Source: Staphylococcus capitis subsp. capitis
GTDB lineage: Bacteria > Bacillota > Bacilli > Staphylococcales > Staphylococcaceae
Direction: 5' to 3'
Length of the DNA stretch: 64,000 bases
Assembly: GCF_040739495.1 (NCBI RefSeq)
Contig: NZ_CP145263.1
Location: forward strand, 1,860,001 to 1,924,000
Every line of letters starts with the position of its first letter. Position 1 is the stretch's first letter. Position numbers and translations under genes: made by a program. A model generated the notes under the pieces. That model saw nothing but the letters and a program-made list of their open reading frames with translations. It had not been told where the DNA came from and did no database searches. Of the stretch, positions 20,616-28,990 are shown in pieces.

Positions 20616-21200
20616 CTATACGCTCGGGTTAATAATTTCTATAAATCTAAAATGATTACCATCATATTCGAATTTTAAGATATGACAATTACCTATATCA
20701 TAAGTGCTGCCTTCTCGCTTGCCTAATACCTTTCTAATAAATAAACCAATCGTACTACCATGACTTACTGCTAAGGCTGTTTGATTTGTTTGATTAACAA
20801 TGACATCTTCTAGCGTTTCAAAAACTCTAGATTCCACCTCTGATTTTGATTCGCCACCAAATGGCACTACATGATCACCATATAAATTTTCTGGCTCTTT
20901 AATTGTCTTCAGTAATTCAATACTTTCCCCTTCAAATAGACCAAAACCCCATTCTTTAATACCTTTTAATCTTTTATAATTTTGATTGGGCACTGCATTT
21001 TCTAAAGTTTCACAAGCACGTTCTTGTGATGAAGAAACTAACGTATCAAAAGTTATATGATGTTTTTCAAAATATTCTTTAGCAGACTGTGCTTGCGCTA
21101 CTCCTAATGCTGTTAATGGTGAATCACTAGCCCCTTGAATTCTCCCTTTTAAATTAAAAACTGTTTGACCATGTCTCATTAAGTATAATGTTTTAGTCAC
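20616..21200 (-). CDS. Histidine-phosphatase (phosphoglycerate mutase-like) protein
   Basis: A 194-residue histidine-phosphatase-superfamily protein. It has the phosphohistidine motif LMRHGQTVFN near residue 8, the acid region EWGFGLFEGES, and the second catalytic histidine in LAVSHGSTIGLF. It belongs to the cofactor-dependent mutase-like phosphatases, not the glycolytic enzyme, which is encoded at 53683. The open frame reaches 21209, but GTG at 21200 has the better-placed AGAGGTGG site. Confidence 0.82.
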   Translation of the reverse strand: MTKTLYLMRHGQTVFNLKGRIQGASDSPLTALGVAQAQSAKEYFEKHHITFDTLVSSSQERACETLENAVPNQNYKRLKGIKEWGFGLFEGESIELLKTIKEPENLYGDHVVPFGGESKSEVESRVFETLEDVIVNQTNQTALAVSHGSTIGLFIRKVLGKREGSTYDIGNCHILKFEYDGNHFRFIEIINPSV

Positions 21201-21412
21201 ATTAACCACCTCTTCACTACAATGACTTACTTTTCCTATTTATGGGATTCCTTCAACTTCTTTTTCAATATTCATTTAATCACTATGAAAATGAGATGTA
21301 AATAACTTCTAGTAATATACAAATTTGTTTAAATGCATATTAAATAGTTTGAAATTTGTGAGTATGGGTATAACTTAACATCAGATTTACATTTACTAAA
21401 GGAGTGTCTATA

Positions 21413-21649
21413 ATGGATAGTCATAATCAATGCAATTATGTAAATCCTAATTCAGTCTCATTAGATTGGGAATGTTTTATTATTAGTAAAACTGACATGC
21501 TATTAGATGGCGTTCCAAGAGAATTGATTAATGCATGGTTAGATAAAGATCTTATCGAACCTTTTTCTATTAGAAATAACGAAGTTAATTTTAAAACTAA
21601 AGATGTATGGAAAGCGCTTAATACCCATAATTGGTATTACTCAAATTAA
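21413..21649 (+). CDS. Conserved hypothetical 78-residue protein
   Basis: A 78-residue soluble protein, rich in aromatic residues (several Trp and Tyr), starting at ATG 21413 behind AAAGGAGTGTC. I recognise no domain. Its last 9 bp overlap the end of the converging YozE-like gene. The good ribosome site supports it as real. Confidence 0.65.
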   Translation: MDSHNQCNYVNPNSVSLDWECFIISKTDMLLDGVPRELINAWLDKDLIEPFSIRNNEVNFKTKDVWKALNTHNWYYSN

Positions 21650-21844
21650 TTTATATAAACTAATTGCTCTATTCGTACTTTCAATTAACTGATGATCTCT
21701 ATAGTGATCTAGCACATATGCTCGAATGACTTTATTATTTTTTTCTTCTCGGGGAAAATGGATATCATCTAAAATGTAATTTGCTAAACTACCTAAAGGT
21801 GTATCATCATTTAAAAAACCTAAAATAAAATCATAAAAGGTCAT
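21641..21844 (-). CDS. YozE-family (UPF0346, SAM-like fold) protein
   Basis: A 67-residue protein matching the YozE_SAM_like family: [20 protein letters not shown] at the N-terminus and ADxIxxDxxFP-like [15 protein letters not shown] in the middle. The structure known for the family is a small SAM-like helical bundle; its function is unknown. A GAGAGGAA site precedes the ATG. Confidence 0.85.
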   Translation of the reverse strand: MTFYDFILGFLNDDTPLGSLANYILDDIHFPREEKNNKVIRAYVLDHYRDHQLIESTNRAISLYKLI

Positions 21845-22281
21845 TTCCTCTCAACCCCTTTTACTTATTAATAGCTAAGTTATATAGTCTTACTTTTTAT
21901 CATACCAAATTACTCGAGATTGTCTATGTGCAAAATTTTACTTTTGCACTTTTTTTGATATACTTTTTTAAAATTCTTCACATATGATTACATTAAAAAT
22001 ATATTTCACAATCGAAATTATTTCCTTTTAGTAATAATTTGTTATTAGATTTCTTTTAAATTTTTATGTCATAAATGACTCCAAATCTTCAATATGACTT
22101 TGTATCATTTACAAACAAAGTAAACCTTCTAATTCATTTGTTTTACAATACCTCGTAATTATGAGTAAATTAAAATGTAAATTGTATATAATTAAAAATA
22201 ATTGATTTACCTGTGAGTATTTAATGATATTATAGTATGTAAAAGATTTTGTGCTATACGTGTCTAATGAGGTGGCCACCT
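21845..22281. other. Gene-free AT-rich spacer
   Basis: 437 bp without a supportable gene. It contains only AT-rich sequence and possible promoter hexamers for the gene at 22282. No strong hairpin was seen. Confidence 0.6.
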
Positions 22282-22539
22282 ATGAAAGTATTTAGTATCA
22301 ATGTGATTAATATTATATTAACCATATTATTTGTAGCCTTTAATGTGCTTATAACATATAACGCTAATGTTGATAATCAACTATGGTTGATACCAGGACT
22401 ATGTATTTGTGGCGTCGCTTTATTCACTAGTCTAATCATAGCTATTATTTACACTGACTTACTAAGCGAAATATTATTTTTCATAAATATTGTATTAGCA
22501 CTTTACTATATTTATCCTATTTTTTACGACTTCTTGTAA
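22282..22539 (+). CDS. Small three-helix membrane protein
   Basis: An 85-residue hydrophobic protein with three predicted membrane segments (about residues 5-25, 35-58 and 62-82). Start chosen at ATG 22282 (MKVFSINVIN) because GAGGTGG lies upstream; the frame opens earlier but without a site. It is followed 32 bp later by another small membrane protein gene, so they probably form a unit. No family recognised. Confidence 0.65.
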   Translation: MKVFSINVINIILTILFVAFNVLITYNANVDNQLWLIPGLCICGVALFTSLIIAIIYTDLLSEILFFINIVLALYYIYPIFYDFL

Positions 22540-22571
22540 TTAAGTAACTTTTAGATAAGGAGGGAATAAAT

Positions 22572-22757
22572 GTGAGTTTGCATTTTCAAATATTGTTGTG
22601 GCTAGCAATTATATTTATTGTCGCTGGGGCTATAATTTTGACAATCATGCTTAAAACTAAGAAAGCAGAAAGAAAAGAATCTTATTTAGGATTTACTGTA
22701 ATATTCTTGATTTTTGGATTCGCTATGCTTATTTACACACTGATTTTTGGGTTATAA
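22572..22757 (+). CDS. Small two-helix membrane protein
   Basis: A 61-residue protein starting at GTG 22572 behind AAGGAGGGAATAAAT. Two hydrophobic stretches (residues 5-28 and 41-60) flank a basic turn, KTKKAERKES. Function unknown. It is paired with the preceding membrane protein and followed by a terminator. Confidence 0.7.
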   Translation: MSLHFQILLWLAIIFIVAGAIILTIMLKTKKAERKESYLGFTVIFLIFGFAMLIYTLIFGL

Positions 22758-22787
22758 GTAAGGTTTAAGTAGAATAATATTAATTTT

Positions 22788-22820
22788 AGCTAAGTCTTTA
22801 ATTATTGACTTAGCTTTTTT
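22788..22820 (+). terminator. Terminator of the small membrane protein pair
   Basis: AGCTAAGTC and GACTTAGCT pair around a 10-base loop and are followed by six T. Confidence 0.85.
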
Positions 22821-22913
22821 ATATGCTTTTTAAAAATGAAGTTTATTTTACATCAACAGTCATTTATTATAATAATTAATTTAGTATATTAATTTAAGGA
22901 GTTTTCACTACAA

Positions 22914-23498
22914 ATGAAAACAAAATATAAGCTAATCATGTTATTAATAGCTTTGTTTATAGTACTTGCAACTTTATTTTCAATAAAAGTTTTTAATAAA
23001 GACAAAGAATCTTTCGAAACCATCAATACTAAAGACTTTAAGCTTCAACCTGGCGATATTATAATTACAAAAGGACCTGTATTATTCGGTTTCTTTGGTC
23101 ATTCAAGTATAGCCATCGATGAAGATACTGTACTTCAAATCGAAGGGCCTGGCGATAAACCTATAACAGAATCCTTTGAATCATATCAACGTCGTTTCGG
23201 TACTGGAAAGGACGATTGGATAAAAGTGTATCGTAGTGTAAAACCAAATGCTGGCCAAAAAGCAGCAAATTGGGTGAAACGTAATTATGAAAATAGTGAT
23301 AGTCGTTATCTTGTTACGCTGAATTTGAAAAGTCAAAAATTCACTTATTGCACTAAAATAATTTATCAAGCTTATAAATATGGCGTAGATAAAAACGCCG
23401 TGAGTGATCATGGATTATATATCATTTCACCATATGCATTAAAGGACAACTTTACTCATGACTATCGTTTAAAGTTAGTTAAAAATATTAAAAATTGA
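22914..23498 (+). CDS. Membrane-anchored YiiX-like permuted papain-fold hydrolase
   Basis: A 194-residue protein with an N-terminal membrane anchor (residues 8-28) and an extracellular domain of the YiiX/YebB (permuted NlpC/P60) type. It begins LQPGDIIITKGPVLFG and has the catalytic-type histidine in GHSSIAID and cysteine in FTYCTKIIYQAY. In permuted members the His comes before the Cys, as here. Substrates are unknown; peptide, amide or lipid esters have been suggested. Confidence 0.75.
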   Translation: MKTKYKLIMLLIALFIVLATLFSIKVFNKDKESFETINTKDFKLQPGDIIITKGPVLFGFFGHSSIAIDEDTVLQIEGPGDKPITESFESYQRRFGTGKDDWIKVYRSVKPNAGQKAANWVKRNYENSDSRYLVTLNLKSQKFTYCTKIIYQAYKYGVDKNAVSDHGLYIISPYALKDNFTHDYRLKLVKNIKN

Positions 23499-23550
23499 AC
23501 CCTCCATAAAACAAAGTGAGCGACTCACCTATTGTTCAAGGAGGGTTTTT
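23498..23550 (+). terminator. Terminator after the YiiX-like gene
   Basis: AACCCTCC pairs with GGAGGGTT across a longer loop that itself contains GTGAGCGACTCAC, followed by TTTT. Confidence 0.75.
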
Positions 23551-23556
23551 AGAAAG

Positions 23557-23790
23557 CTAAACTTCTTTAAAATAATTAACGAATTGTTCATTTCTATCTA
23601 ATAAATCTAAATAAGAAATTGAGCTAAATGGGATAATTCGCGTGCAATTCTTAAGTGGATAGATGATGATTTCATTTTCATAATCAACGTGAATATCATT
23701 CTCTAATACGATTTTCTTATTCCCAACGACCACTGCTACTGCTTTAAAACTATCATCATTCAAATATCTTCTCAATAATTCTTTATCCAT
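23557..23790 (-). CDS. Conserved hypothetical 77-residue protein
   Basis: A 77-residue acidic protein with alternating short strands (FKAVAVVVGNKKIVLEND, IIIYPLKNCTRIIPF), suggesting a small beta fold. No family recognised. It has an AAAGGGATGTG ribosome site. It converges with the YiiX-like gene. Confidence 0.65.
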   Translation of the reverse strand: MDKELLRRYLNDDSFKAVAVVVGNKKIVLENDIHVDYENEIIIYPLKNCTRIIPFSSISYLDLLDRNEQFVNYFKEV

Positions 23791-23921
23791 AACAACATCA
23801 CATCCCTTTATTATAAAAATAGCACATTATTGTTAAGGGAGTGTGAAAACAATCTAATTATTTAATTAATTCATAATATTTTTAGAAAATATTGCTATAG
23901 TGTGCATGTGACTTAGAGCGT

Positions 23922-24530
23922 TCACTTAAGATTTTTTCTCATTTTAAATAAATAAAATGGCGATTGGTTGATTTCTCCTACAATTGAAAAGCCAAATTTC
24001 TTATAGACACTCAGAGCTTTCTTATTATCTTGAACTACTGTTAGTGATAATTTGTCAAAACCATTATTTATAGCAAGGCGCTCAGCAAATTTTAATAATT
24101 TTGTTCCAACGCCCTTACCTCTTGCTTCGGGAAGAGTTGCAAGCATACTCACATGAAATTCATCTTTCTCTCCCTCATCCATTGTAATTAAAGCATATAT
24201 TTTTTTGAGATTGGATAAAATAATTTTTAATGATTTCAATTTTTTCATTTTAATTATTTCAATTACAGTTTGACACATTGATTTTTCTAATTTAACTAGA
24301 GAAGTACATGTAATGGCACCTAAAACTTGCCCCTCTTCTTTAGCTACATAAGAAATATCATGACTAAATCGGTTCCCCTTCTTTTGCCATAAATGTTGCA
24401 ACTGTTTATTTAACCGTTCATTCGATGTTTCTCCTAAAAAGACTTGTGCCATTTCATCAATCGCTAAGTGAGTTAATTTTCCTCCTTCCTTATCACTTGA
24501 TTGAGCGCGTTTAATCTGAATATCCTCCAC
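23922..24530 (-). CDS. GNAT-family N-acetyltransferase
   Basis: A 202-residue acetyltransferase. The acetyl-CoA loop is clear: LPEARGKGVGTKLLKFAE near residue 132, followed by the helix-strand end NKKALSVYKKFGFSIVGE. The N-terminal half contains the substrate region and an insertion rich in lysine. It starts at GTG 24530 behind GAAGGTGATAAA. The substrate is unknown. Confidence 0.85.
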   Translation of the reverse strand: MEDIQIKRAQSSDKEGGKLTHLAIDEMAQVFLGETSNERLNKQLQHLWQKKGNRFSHDISYVAKEEGQVLGAITCTSLVKLEKSMCQTVIEIIKMKKLKSLKIILSNLKKIYALITMDEGEKDEFHVSMLATLPEARGKGVGTKLLKFAERLAINNGFDKLSLTVVQDNKKALSVYKKFGFSIVGEINQSPFYLFKMRKNLK

Positions 24531-24710
24531 TTTATCACCTTCGTAAATTATTTTTAAAATAAAAAATACATTGAATTAACAATAATTGTTTACCCTATTA
24601 AAGTAAGTTCAATTATTTTTATATAGAAATTAAAAGATGAAATACTTGTTTATTTAATAAAATCATTGTTATCATTTATGAGTTAAATTATTGAAAATAA
24701 AGGAGATAAA

Positions 24711-25457
24711 ATGAGCAATAAGGGCAGTCTATATTCAAAACTTTATTATTTAGCTATAGCGTTAATTATCATCGCTATCATAGTAGTGGTTTTGATTTTT
24801 TATAACACTAGAAAATCAGCTTCTAAACCCTCAAGCGACCGCTATAGTGATTTCGAAGAATTAAAAAAGAATACTACTAAAAATAAGGATTGGAGAATTG
24901 TAACGAAATATAGAAAGGATAATAATATTTTACTTACAGCCATTCACGGTGGCGGCATAGAACCAGGTACAACTGAACTTGCAAGACGTGTATCGAACGT
25001 AGGTAAATATAACTTTTATTCATTTGAAGGTATACGTAAACATAATAATGATCAACTTCACGTGACTTCAATGAATTACGATGAACCAAAATTGATTAAA
25101 ATGTTAGAAAAATCTAAGGAAACAATCTCTATCCATGGTTCTTCCGGAGATGATCCTATCGTGTATATAGGTGGTAAAGATACCAAAATGTCAAAATCTA
25201 TTGCAAAGGCATTACGTAAGAAAGATTTTACTGTTAAAGAAAGTCCGAAAGAACTTAACGCACAATCTGATGATAATTTTGTAAATAAAAATGATACAGA
25301 TTCAGGAGTACAACTTGAATTAACCACTGCGCAGCGTGAGGAATTTTTCAAGCATCATAAACTAGACTCAACAACCCGAGGTAATCCTAAAAAATATACT
25401 AAAGATTTTTATAAGTTTGCTAACGCTGTAGAAAAAGGTATAAAAAGAGCTAAATAA
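24711..25457 (+). CDS. Membrane-anchored poly-gamma-glutamate hydrolase-like protein
   Basis: A 248-residue protein with an N-terminal membrane anchor (residues 9-32) followed by a poly-gamma-glutamate hydrolase (PghP/DUF867) domain. Zinc-site motifs are LLTAIHGGGIEPGTTEL (residues 77-93), TISIHGSSGDD and the C-terminal VQLELTTAQREEFF. PghP enzymes, first found in phages, cut gamma-polyglutamate. A membrane-bound cellular form could act on capsule or on other gamma-glutamyl chains. The AAAGGAG site precedes the ATG. Confidence 0.82.
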   Translation: MSNKGSLYSKLYYLAIALIIIAIIVVVLIFYNTRKSASKPSSDRYSDFEELKKNTTKNKDWRIVTKYRKDNNILLTAIHGGGIEPGTTELARRVSNVGKYNFYSFEGIRKHNNDQLHVTSMNYDEPKLIKMLEKSKETISIHGSSGDDPIVYIGGKDTKMSKSIAKALRKKDFTVKESPKELNAQSDDNFVNKNDTDSGVQLELTTAQREEFFKHHKLDSTTRGNPKKYTKDFYKFANAVEKGIKRAK

Positions 25458-25577
25458 ATCTTAAATCATCTTCTATCTACACATAGAAATTTTATTAAAA
25501 ATCATTCTTTTTAGCGTTACTACAAGTACGTATCTAGGGTATAAAGTGATATGTATTTTGTGTGGAGGGATAAATTT

Positions 25578-25862
25578 ATGGATGAACTAACTAAAGAACA
25601 AAAATATACAGTCGCTAAGTTTTATAAATTATATATGGAACGATCAAATGAAGGATTATCTGAAGAACAATCTAATGACTTTAAAGATTCCGTAACTACT
25701 CAAGATGATTACTTCTGTGACCGCAAATATGATGATTTTATTCATAACTGTAAAGTGCTTATAGACGAGGGCTACCTAGAAGGAAATATTGAAGGTCACA
25801 CAATATATAATATTAAATTAACTACCAAAGCTTTTACAGAAATTGAAAAAAGCTTTGGTTAA
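25578..25862 (+). CDS. Conserved hypothetical 94-residue protein
   Basis: A 94-residue, mostly helical, acidic protein. Start is ATG 25578 behind GTGGAGGGATAAATT; the longer frame from 25551 has no site. The C-terminal half (VLIDEGYLEGNIEGHTIYNIKLTTKAF) resembles a small winged-helix wing (Asp/Glu-Gly-turn then strand), so a DNA-binding fold is possible but unproven. It is followed 23 bp later by another small gene. Confidence 0.6.
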   Translation: MDELTKEQKYTVAKFYKLYMERSNEGLSEEQSNDFKDSVTTQDDYFCDRKYDDFIHNCKVLIDEGYLEGNIEGHTIYNIKLTTKAFTEIEKSFG

Positions 25863-25885
25863 TATTTTTAGTAAGGTGATTTTTA

Positions 25886-26110
25886 ATGGATAATTGGAAA
25901 ATTGATAATCATTCAAGTCGTAAATTTTTAATTCAAAAAAATGATGGTGAATTATCAATTGTAGAACCATTAGATAATGGTGCGTTTAAAATACTTGCTG
26001 AAATTAATTTATCTAATGAAAACGATGTAAATATTTATGACAATAATTTGTATGTTTCAGTGAGATTAGAACAAGAAGAAATTAGTATATTTGATATTCA
26101 AAAAATGTGA
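25886..26110 (+). CDS. Conserved hypothetical 74-residue protein
   Basis: A 74-residue acidic protein with many short strands and Asn/Asp turns, behind AAGGTGATTTTTA. No family recognised. It is close behind the 94-residue gene on the same strand, so they are probably co-transcribed. Confidence 0.55.
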   Translation: MDNWKIDNHSSRKFLIQKNDGELSIVEPLDNGAFKILAEINLSNENDVNIYDNNLYVSVRLEQEEISIFDIQKM

Positions 26111-26221
26111 TCTTAAAAATTGTGATAATTCTATATTTAATGAATTATCAATTTATGTTAACAAAACTTTAATAATCATTTTATTATTGTTAAACGAATA
26201 AAATAGCCATAAATATAGTTT

Positions 26222-26331
26222 TATGGTAATCTATATGTGTTGCACTCTGTGAGTGTTTAACATTACTTCTTGTTGTCGCCGTACAGACTTTAATTTTCGT
26301 CATTATTAAAGTACTGTACAGGCGATTTTTT
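26222..26331 (+). ncRNA. Candidate small RNA with two hairpins and terminator
   Basis: In the 308 bp between two genes there is a promoter-like pair, TTGTTA (26187) and TAAATA (26210), with 17-bp spacing. Downstream lie a small hairpin CACTCTGTGAGTG (26243-26255) and a strong intrinsic terminator: TCGCCGTACAG with CTGTACAGGCGA, then T6. No reading frame is present. This layout suggests a ~110-nt RNA. I cannot match it to a named staphylococcal RNA. The terminator alone could also end the upstream two-gene unit. Confidence 0.45.
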
Positions 26332-26418
26332 ATTTGTAATAAAGACAAAGCTACTCAAAAAATGTTCTTTTTGCTCTAAGTCATAAGAAATAAAAAAAGC
26401 TGCACTTTGCAGCTCTTC

Positions 26419-27153
26419 CTATAATATCTCATCTAATTGTTTTACTAAAATAGGCGTATACAAGTAACGGTATCCTTTTTTGGTTGGATGAGAATCATCT
26501 GCCATCATTTCTTTATCACTTTTAGCTAATTTATTAAGTTCATCATTATTATAAACATCAATAATATGTATATCCCATTTTGTTTTAAGCCGATAAAGAT
26601 GATTAACTAATTGCTTGTAAGTCACATCATTTTCTCTAATACAAGTATAAAAAATGACTGGACAACACCATTTAGTCTGAACATACTTAATAATATATTC
26701 AATCGCACCTAATGTTGTCTCAGTATCAAAACTTTCAAGATTAAAAGACTGACTCATTTCACCTATTTCATAACCAAATCTTGCATCATTAGTAGATAAC
26801 TGACATACAACAGCATCAATTTTGGTATTCACAAAGTTTAATTTTCTTAGTCGATTTAAATAACTATTTTTATTTTTTCCAGCTAATGTTGTTCCAGATT
26901 TAGCCTCTTTAATTCCCTTCACTTCATATTCTGTTGTAAGATATTCAACAAAAGAAATCCCTTTCGAAGCCGCCCCATAAGTTATAGAAGATCCTAAGAA
27001 GATTATTTTTTTCCCATTAAGATTATCGTCATCTTTTTTCATATCAAGTTTGGGATTATAATAGTCTTTATTACCATTGATTATATTGAAAATATTTTTT
27101 AAAGACTTCAACATAGTTGGTACTTCATTCAATAACATTTTTGCTTTATACAT
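26419..27153 (-). CDS. SGNH/GDSL-type hydrolase
   Basis: A 244-residue SGNH-superfamily hydrolase. Block I is IIFLGSSITYGAAS (catalytic Ser in GSS), block III is LSTNDARFG, and block V is DDSHPTKKGYRY (Asp and His). This gives a full catalytic set. There is no clear signal peptide, so it is probably cytosolic or weakly attached. SGNH enzymes remove acyl groups from lipids, sugars or peptidoglycan; the substrate here is unknown. The start has an AAGGAGGAG site. Confidence 0.85.
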   Translation of the reverse strand: MYKAKMLLNEVPTMLKSLKNIFNIINGNKDYYNPKLDMKKDDDNLNGKKIIFLGSSITYGAASKGISFVEYLTTEYEVKGIKEAKSGTTLAGKNKNSYLNRLRKLNFVNTKIDAVVCQLSTNDARFGYEIGEMSQSFNLESFDTETTLGAIEYIIKYVQTKWCCPVIFYTCIRENDVTYKQLVNHLYRLKTKWDIHIIDVYNNDELNKLAKSDKEMMADDSHPTKKGYRYLYTPILVKQLDEIL

Positions 27154-27247
27154 GTACTCCTCCTTATATTTATATATCCGTAAAATTTACTATTTTATAT
27201 ATTTTATCATTTTATTAGATTATGGCTATTATTTTTTTACAAATTAA

Positions 27248-27270
27248 AAAAGCCCTCCTAAGAGCGCTTA
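27248..27270 (-). terminator. Terminator of cspC
   Basis: On the minus strand AAGCGCTC and GAGGGCTT pair (one mismatch) around TTAG and are followed by a run of T. It lies 12 bp after the cspC stop. Confidence 0.8.
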
Positions 27271-27281
27271 AAAATTTATAA

Positions 27282-27482
27282 TTACATTTTAACAACGTTT
27301 GCTGCTTGTTCACCACGTTCGCCTTCAACGATGTCGAATTCAACGTTTTGGCCTTCTTCTAAAGATTTGTAACCGTCTTCTACGATTGCTGAGAAATGAA
27401 CGAATACATCTCCACCATTTTCTCTTTCAATAAATCCAAAGCCTTTTTCTGAATTAAACCATTTAACTGTACCGTTATTCAT
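27282..27482 (-). CDS. cspC: Cold-shock protein, CspC-like
   Basis: A 66-residue cold-shock-domain protein with RNP1 KGFGFIE and RNP2 VFVHFSA motifs. It binds single-stranded RNA and DNA. In S. aureus cspC lies at this same place next to nuc, marking the core edge. Here the island starts 175 bp upstream of it. A long AT-rich 5' leader is typical of csp mRNAs. Confidence 0.93.
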   Translation of the reverse strand: MNNGTVKWFNSEKGFGFIERENGGDVFVHFSAIVEDGYKSLEEGQNVEFDIVEGERGEQAANVVKM

Positions 27483-27649
27483 ATAGAATACCTCCGTGTG
27501 CTATTGCCCTAAATATTTGTAACAAATCCATTAATTAAAAGAGAATATTCTATAAAAATAATTCCACAATCAACTTCACGTTCTTTATTACTTAATAACC
27601 ACTATACGCTTATTTTGAAATAAGTAAAGTCTTTTCCATGATTTTATTA

Positions 27650-27657
27650 AATTAATT
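27650..27657. repeat. 8-bp target duplication, left copy
   Basis: AATTAATT directly precedes the left end of the first IS431 copy. The same 8 bp follows the right end of the third copy at 44837-44844. IS6-family elements make 8-bp duplications, so the pair marks the outer borders of the 17.2-kb island. Confidence 0.75.
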
Positions 27658-28445
27658 GGTTCTGTTGCAAAGTTGAATTTATAGTATAATTTTAACAAAA
27701 AGGAGTCTTCTGTATGAACTATTTCAGATATAAACAATTTAACAAGGATGTTATCACTGTAGCCGTTGGCTACTATCTAAGATATGCATTGAGTTATCGT
27801 AATATATCTGAAATATTAAGGGAACGTGGTGTAAACGTTCATTATTCAACGGTCTACCGTTGGGTTCAAGAATATGCCCCAATTTTATATCAAATTTGGA
27901 AGAAGAAGCATAAAAAGCTTATTACAAATGGCGTATTGATGAAACGTACATCAAAATAAAAGGAAAATGGAGCTATTTATATCGTGCTATTGATGCAGAG
28001 GGACATACATTAGATATTTGGTTGCGTAAGCAACGAGATAATCATTCAGCATATGCGTTTATCAAACGTCTCATTAAAAAATTTGGAAAACCTCAAAAGG
28101 TAGTTACAGATCAGGCACCTTCAACGAAGGTAGCAATGGCTAAAGTAATTAAAGCTTTTAAACTTAAACCTGACTGTCATTGTACATCGAAATATCTGAA
28201 TAACCTCATTGAACAAGATCACCGTCATATTAAAGTAAGAAAGACAAGATATCAAAGTATCAATACGGCAAAGAATACTTTAAAAGGTATTGAATGTATT
28301 TACGCTCTATATAAAAAGAACCGCAGGTCTCTTCAGATCTACGGATTTTCCCCATGCCACGAAATTAGCATCATGCTAGCAAGTTAAGCGAACACTGACA
28401 TGATATATTAGTGGTTAGCTATATTTTTTACTTTGCAACAGAACC
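27658..28445 (+). mobile_element. IS431 (IS257-type, IS6 family), copy 1
   Basis: 788 bp bounded by the inverted repeats GGTTCTGTTGCAAAGT and ACTTTGCAACAGAACC. It is over 95% identical by eye to the copies at 39477 and 44048 and in the same orientation. Its transposase gene is frameshifted. The left flank matches the right flank of copy 3, while its right flank (GGTTATTT) does not match its own left flank, so it is not a simple single insertion. Confidence 0.97.
27714..28387 (+). pseudogene. IS431 transposase, frameshifted
   Basis: The first 79 codons match the intact copies, then the run of six A in copies 2 and 3 is five A here (27912-27916). This shifts the frame and ends it at 27959. The remainder is open in another frame from about 28022 to 28387. 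The DDE domain is therefore split. The element could still be mobilised in trans by the two intact copies in this window. Confidence 0.93.
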
Positions 28446-28464
28446 GGTTATTTTAAAGAAAAGG

Positions 28465-28494
28465 AGTGCGCAGTAGTTTAAACTACTGCGCACT
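28465..28494 (-). terminator. 30-bp perfect palindrome, terminator of the 55-residue peptide gene
   Basis: AGTGCGCAGTAGTTT followed directly by its exact reverse complement. On the minus strand a T-rich tract (CCTTTTCTTT) follows. It lies 25 bp after the stop of the small gene at 28520. Confidence 0.85.
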
Positions 28495-28519
28495 TTGTAT
28501 CACATGTTAAACCTTTTAA

Positions 28520-28687
28520 TTACTTAAGACCTGCTGCTGTTAAGAAAGCATCGATTAATTGTGCACCATTATTGACAATATCTGAAGCACCATTTCCAAG
28601 GAAGTGTGTAATTGCTTCTTTGGCACCAGATACAGATCCGAAAATGTTACCAATTGCTGAACCTAAATTTTGAAATTGTTCTTGCAT
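28520..28687 (-). CDS. 55-residue leaderless amphipathic peptide, PSM-beta/bacteriocin-like
   Basis: A small gene with a strong GGAGG site (28696-28700) and a perfect terminator. The peptide begins MQEQFQNLGSAIG and ends DAFLTAAGLK. It has no signal peptide and no cysteine. It is slightly acidic and composed of three likely amphipathic helices separated by Gly-rich turns (residues 17-22 and 31-35). Size, charge and lack of a leader resemble PSM-beta-type or leaderless bacteriocin peptides, but I do not recognise its family. It sits immediately inside the first IS431. Confidence 0.75.
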   Translation of the reverse strand: MQEQFQNLGSAIGNIFGSVSGAKEAITHFLGNGASDIVNNGAQLIDAFLTAAGLK

Positions 28688-28990
28688 GACAAATGCCTCC
28701 TAAAAATAGATTTTATGAAGTTTTATATCGCTTCACACCTTAAATGTAATAAACTTTAGAGACAATGTCAAAGATTTAAAATCATTATGTATTATATATT
28801 TCTTAGTAAAAGTCCAAAATACAAGAACCAAAAAATTCTTTAGAAATACCATAACTTAAGTAAACTTAATATTAACTGCTTTATATTGAACTTTTTAATA
28901 TCTTTTTATAAACCTTTTCAAATATGATTTAATCCTTAGAGCGACAGCAAATTTCATAACATAAAAATAATGATCTTTTTGGAGTGATAT
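28688..28990. other. AT-rich spacer between peptide gene and rep remnant
   Basis: 303 bp with no gene. It must hold the leftward promoter of the 55-residue peptide. The part next to the rep gene is where a plasmid origin would be expected, but no clear iteron series was seen. Confidence 0.5.

Noticed and set aside
20616..21200. Second glycolytic phosphoglycerate mutase
   Set aside because: The acid and surrounding motifs fit the broad histidine-phosphatase group, and the glycolytic mutase is the independent type at 53683.
27658..28445. IS431 copy 1 as a simple single insertion with its own target duplication
   Set aside because: Left flank AATTAATT and right flank GGTTATTT differ; the matching 8 bp is found after copy 3.
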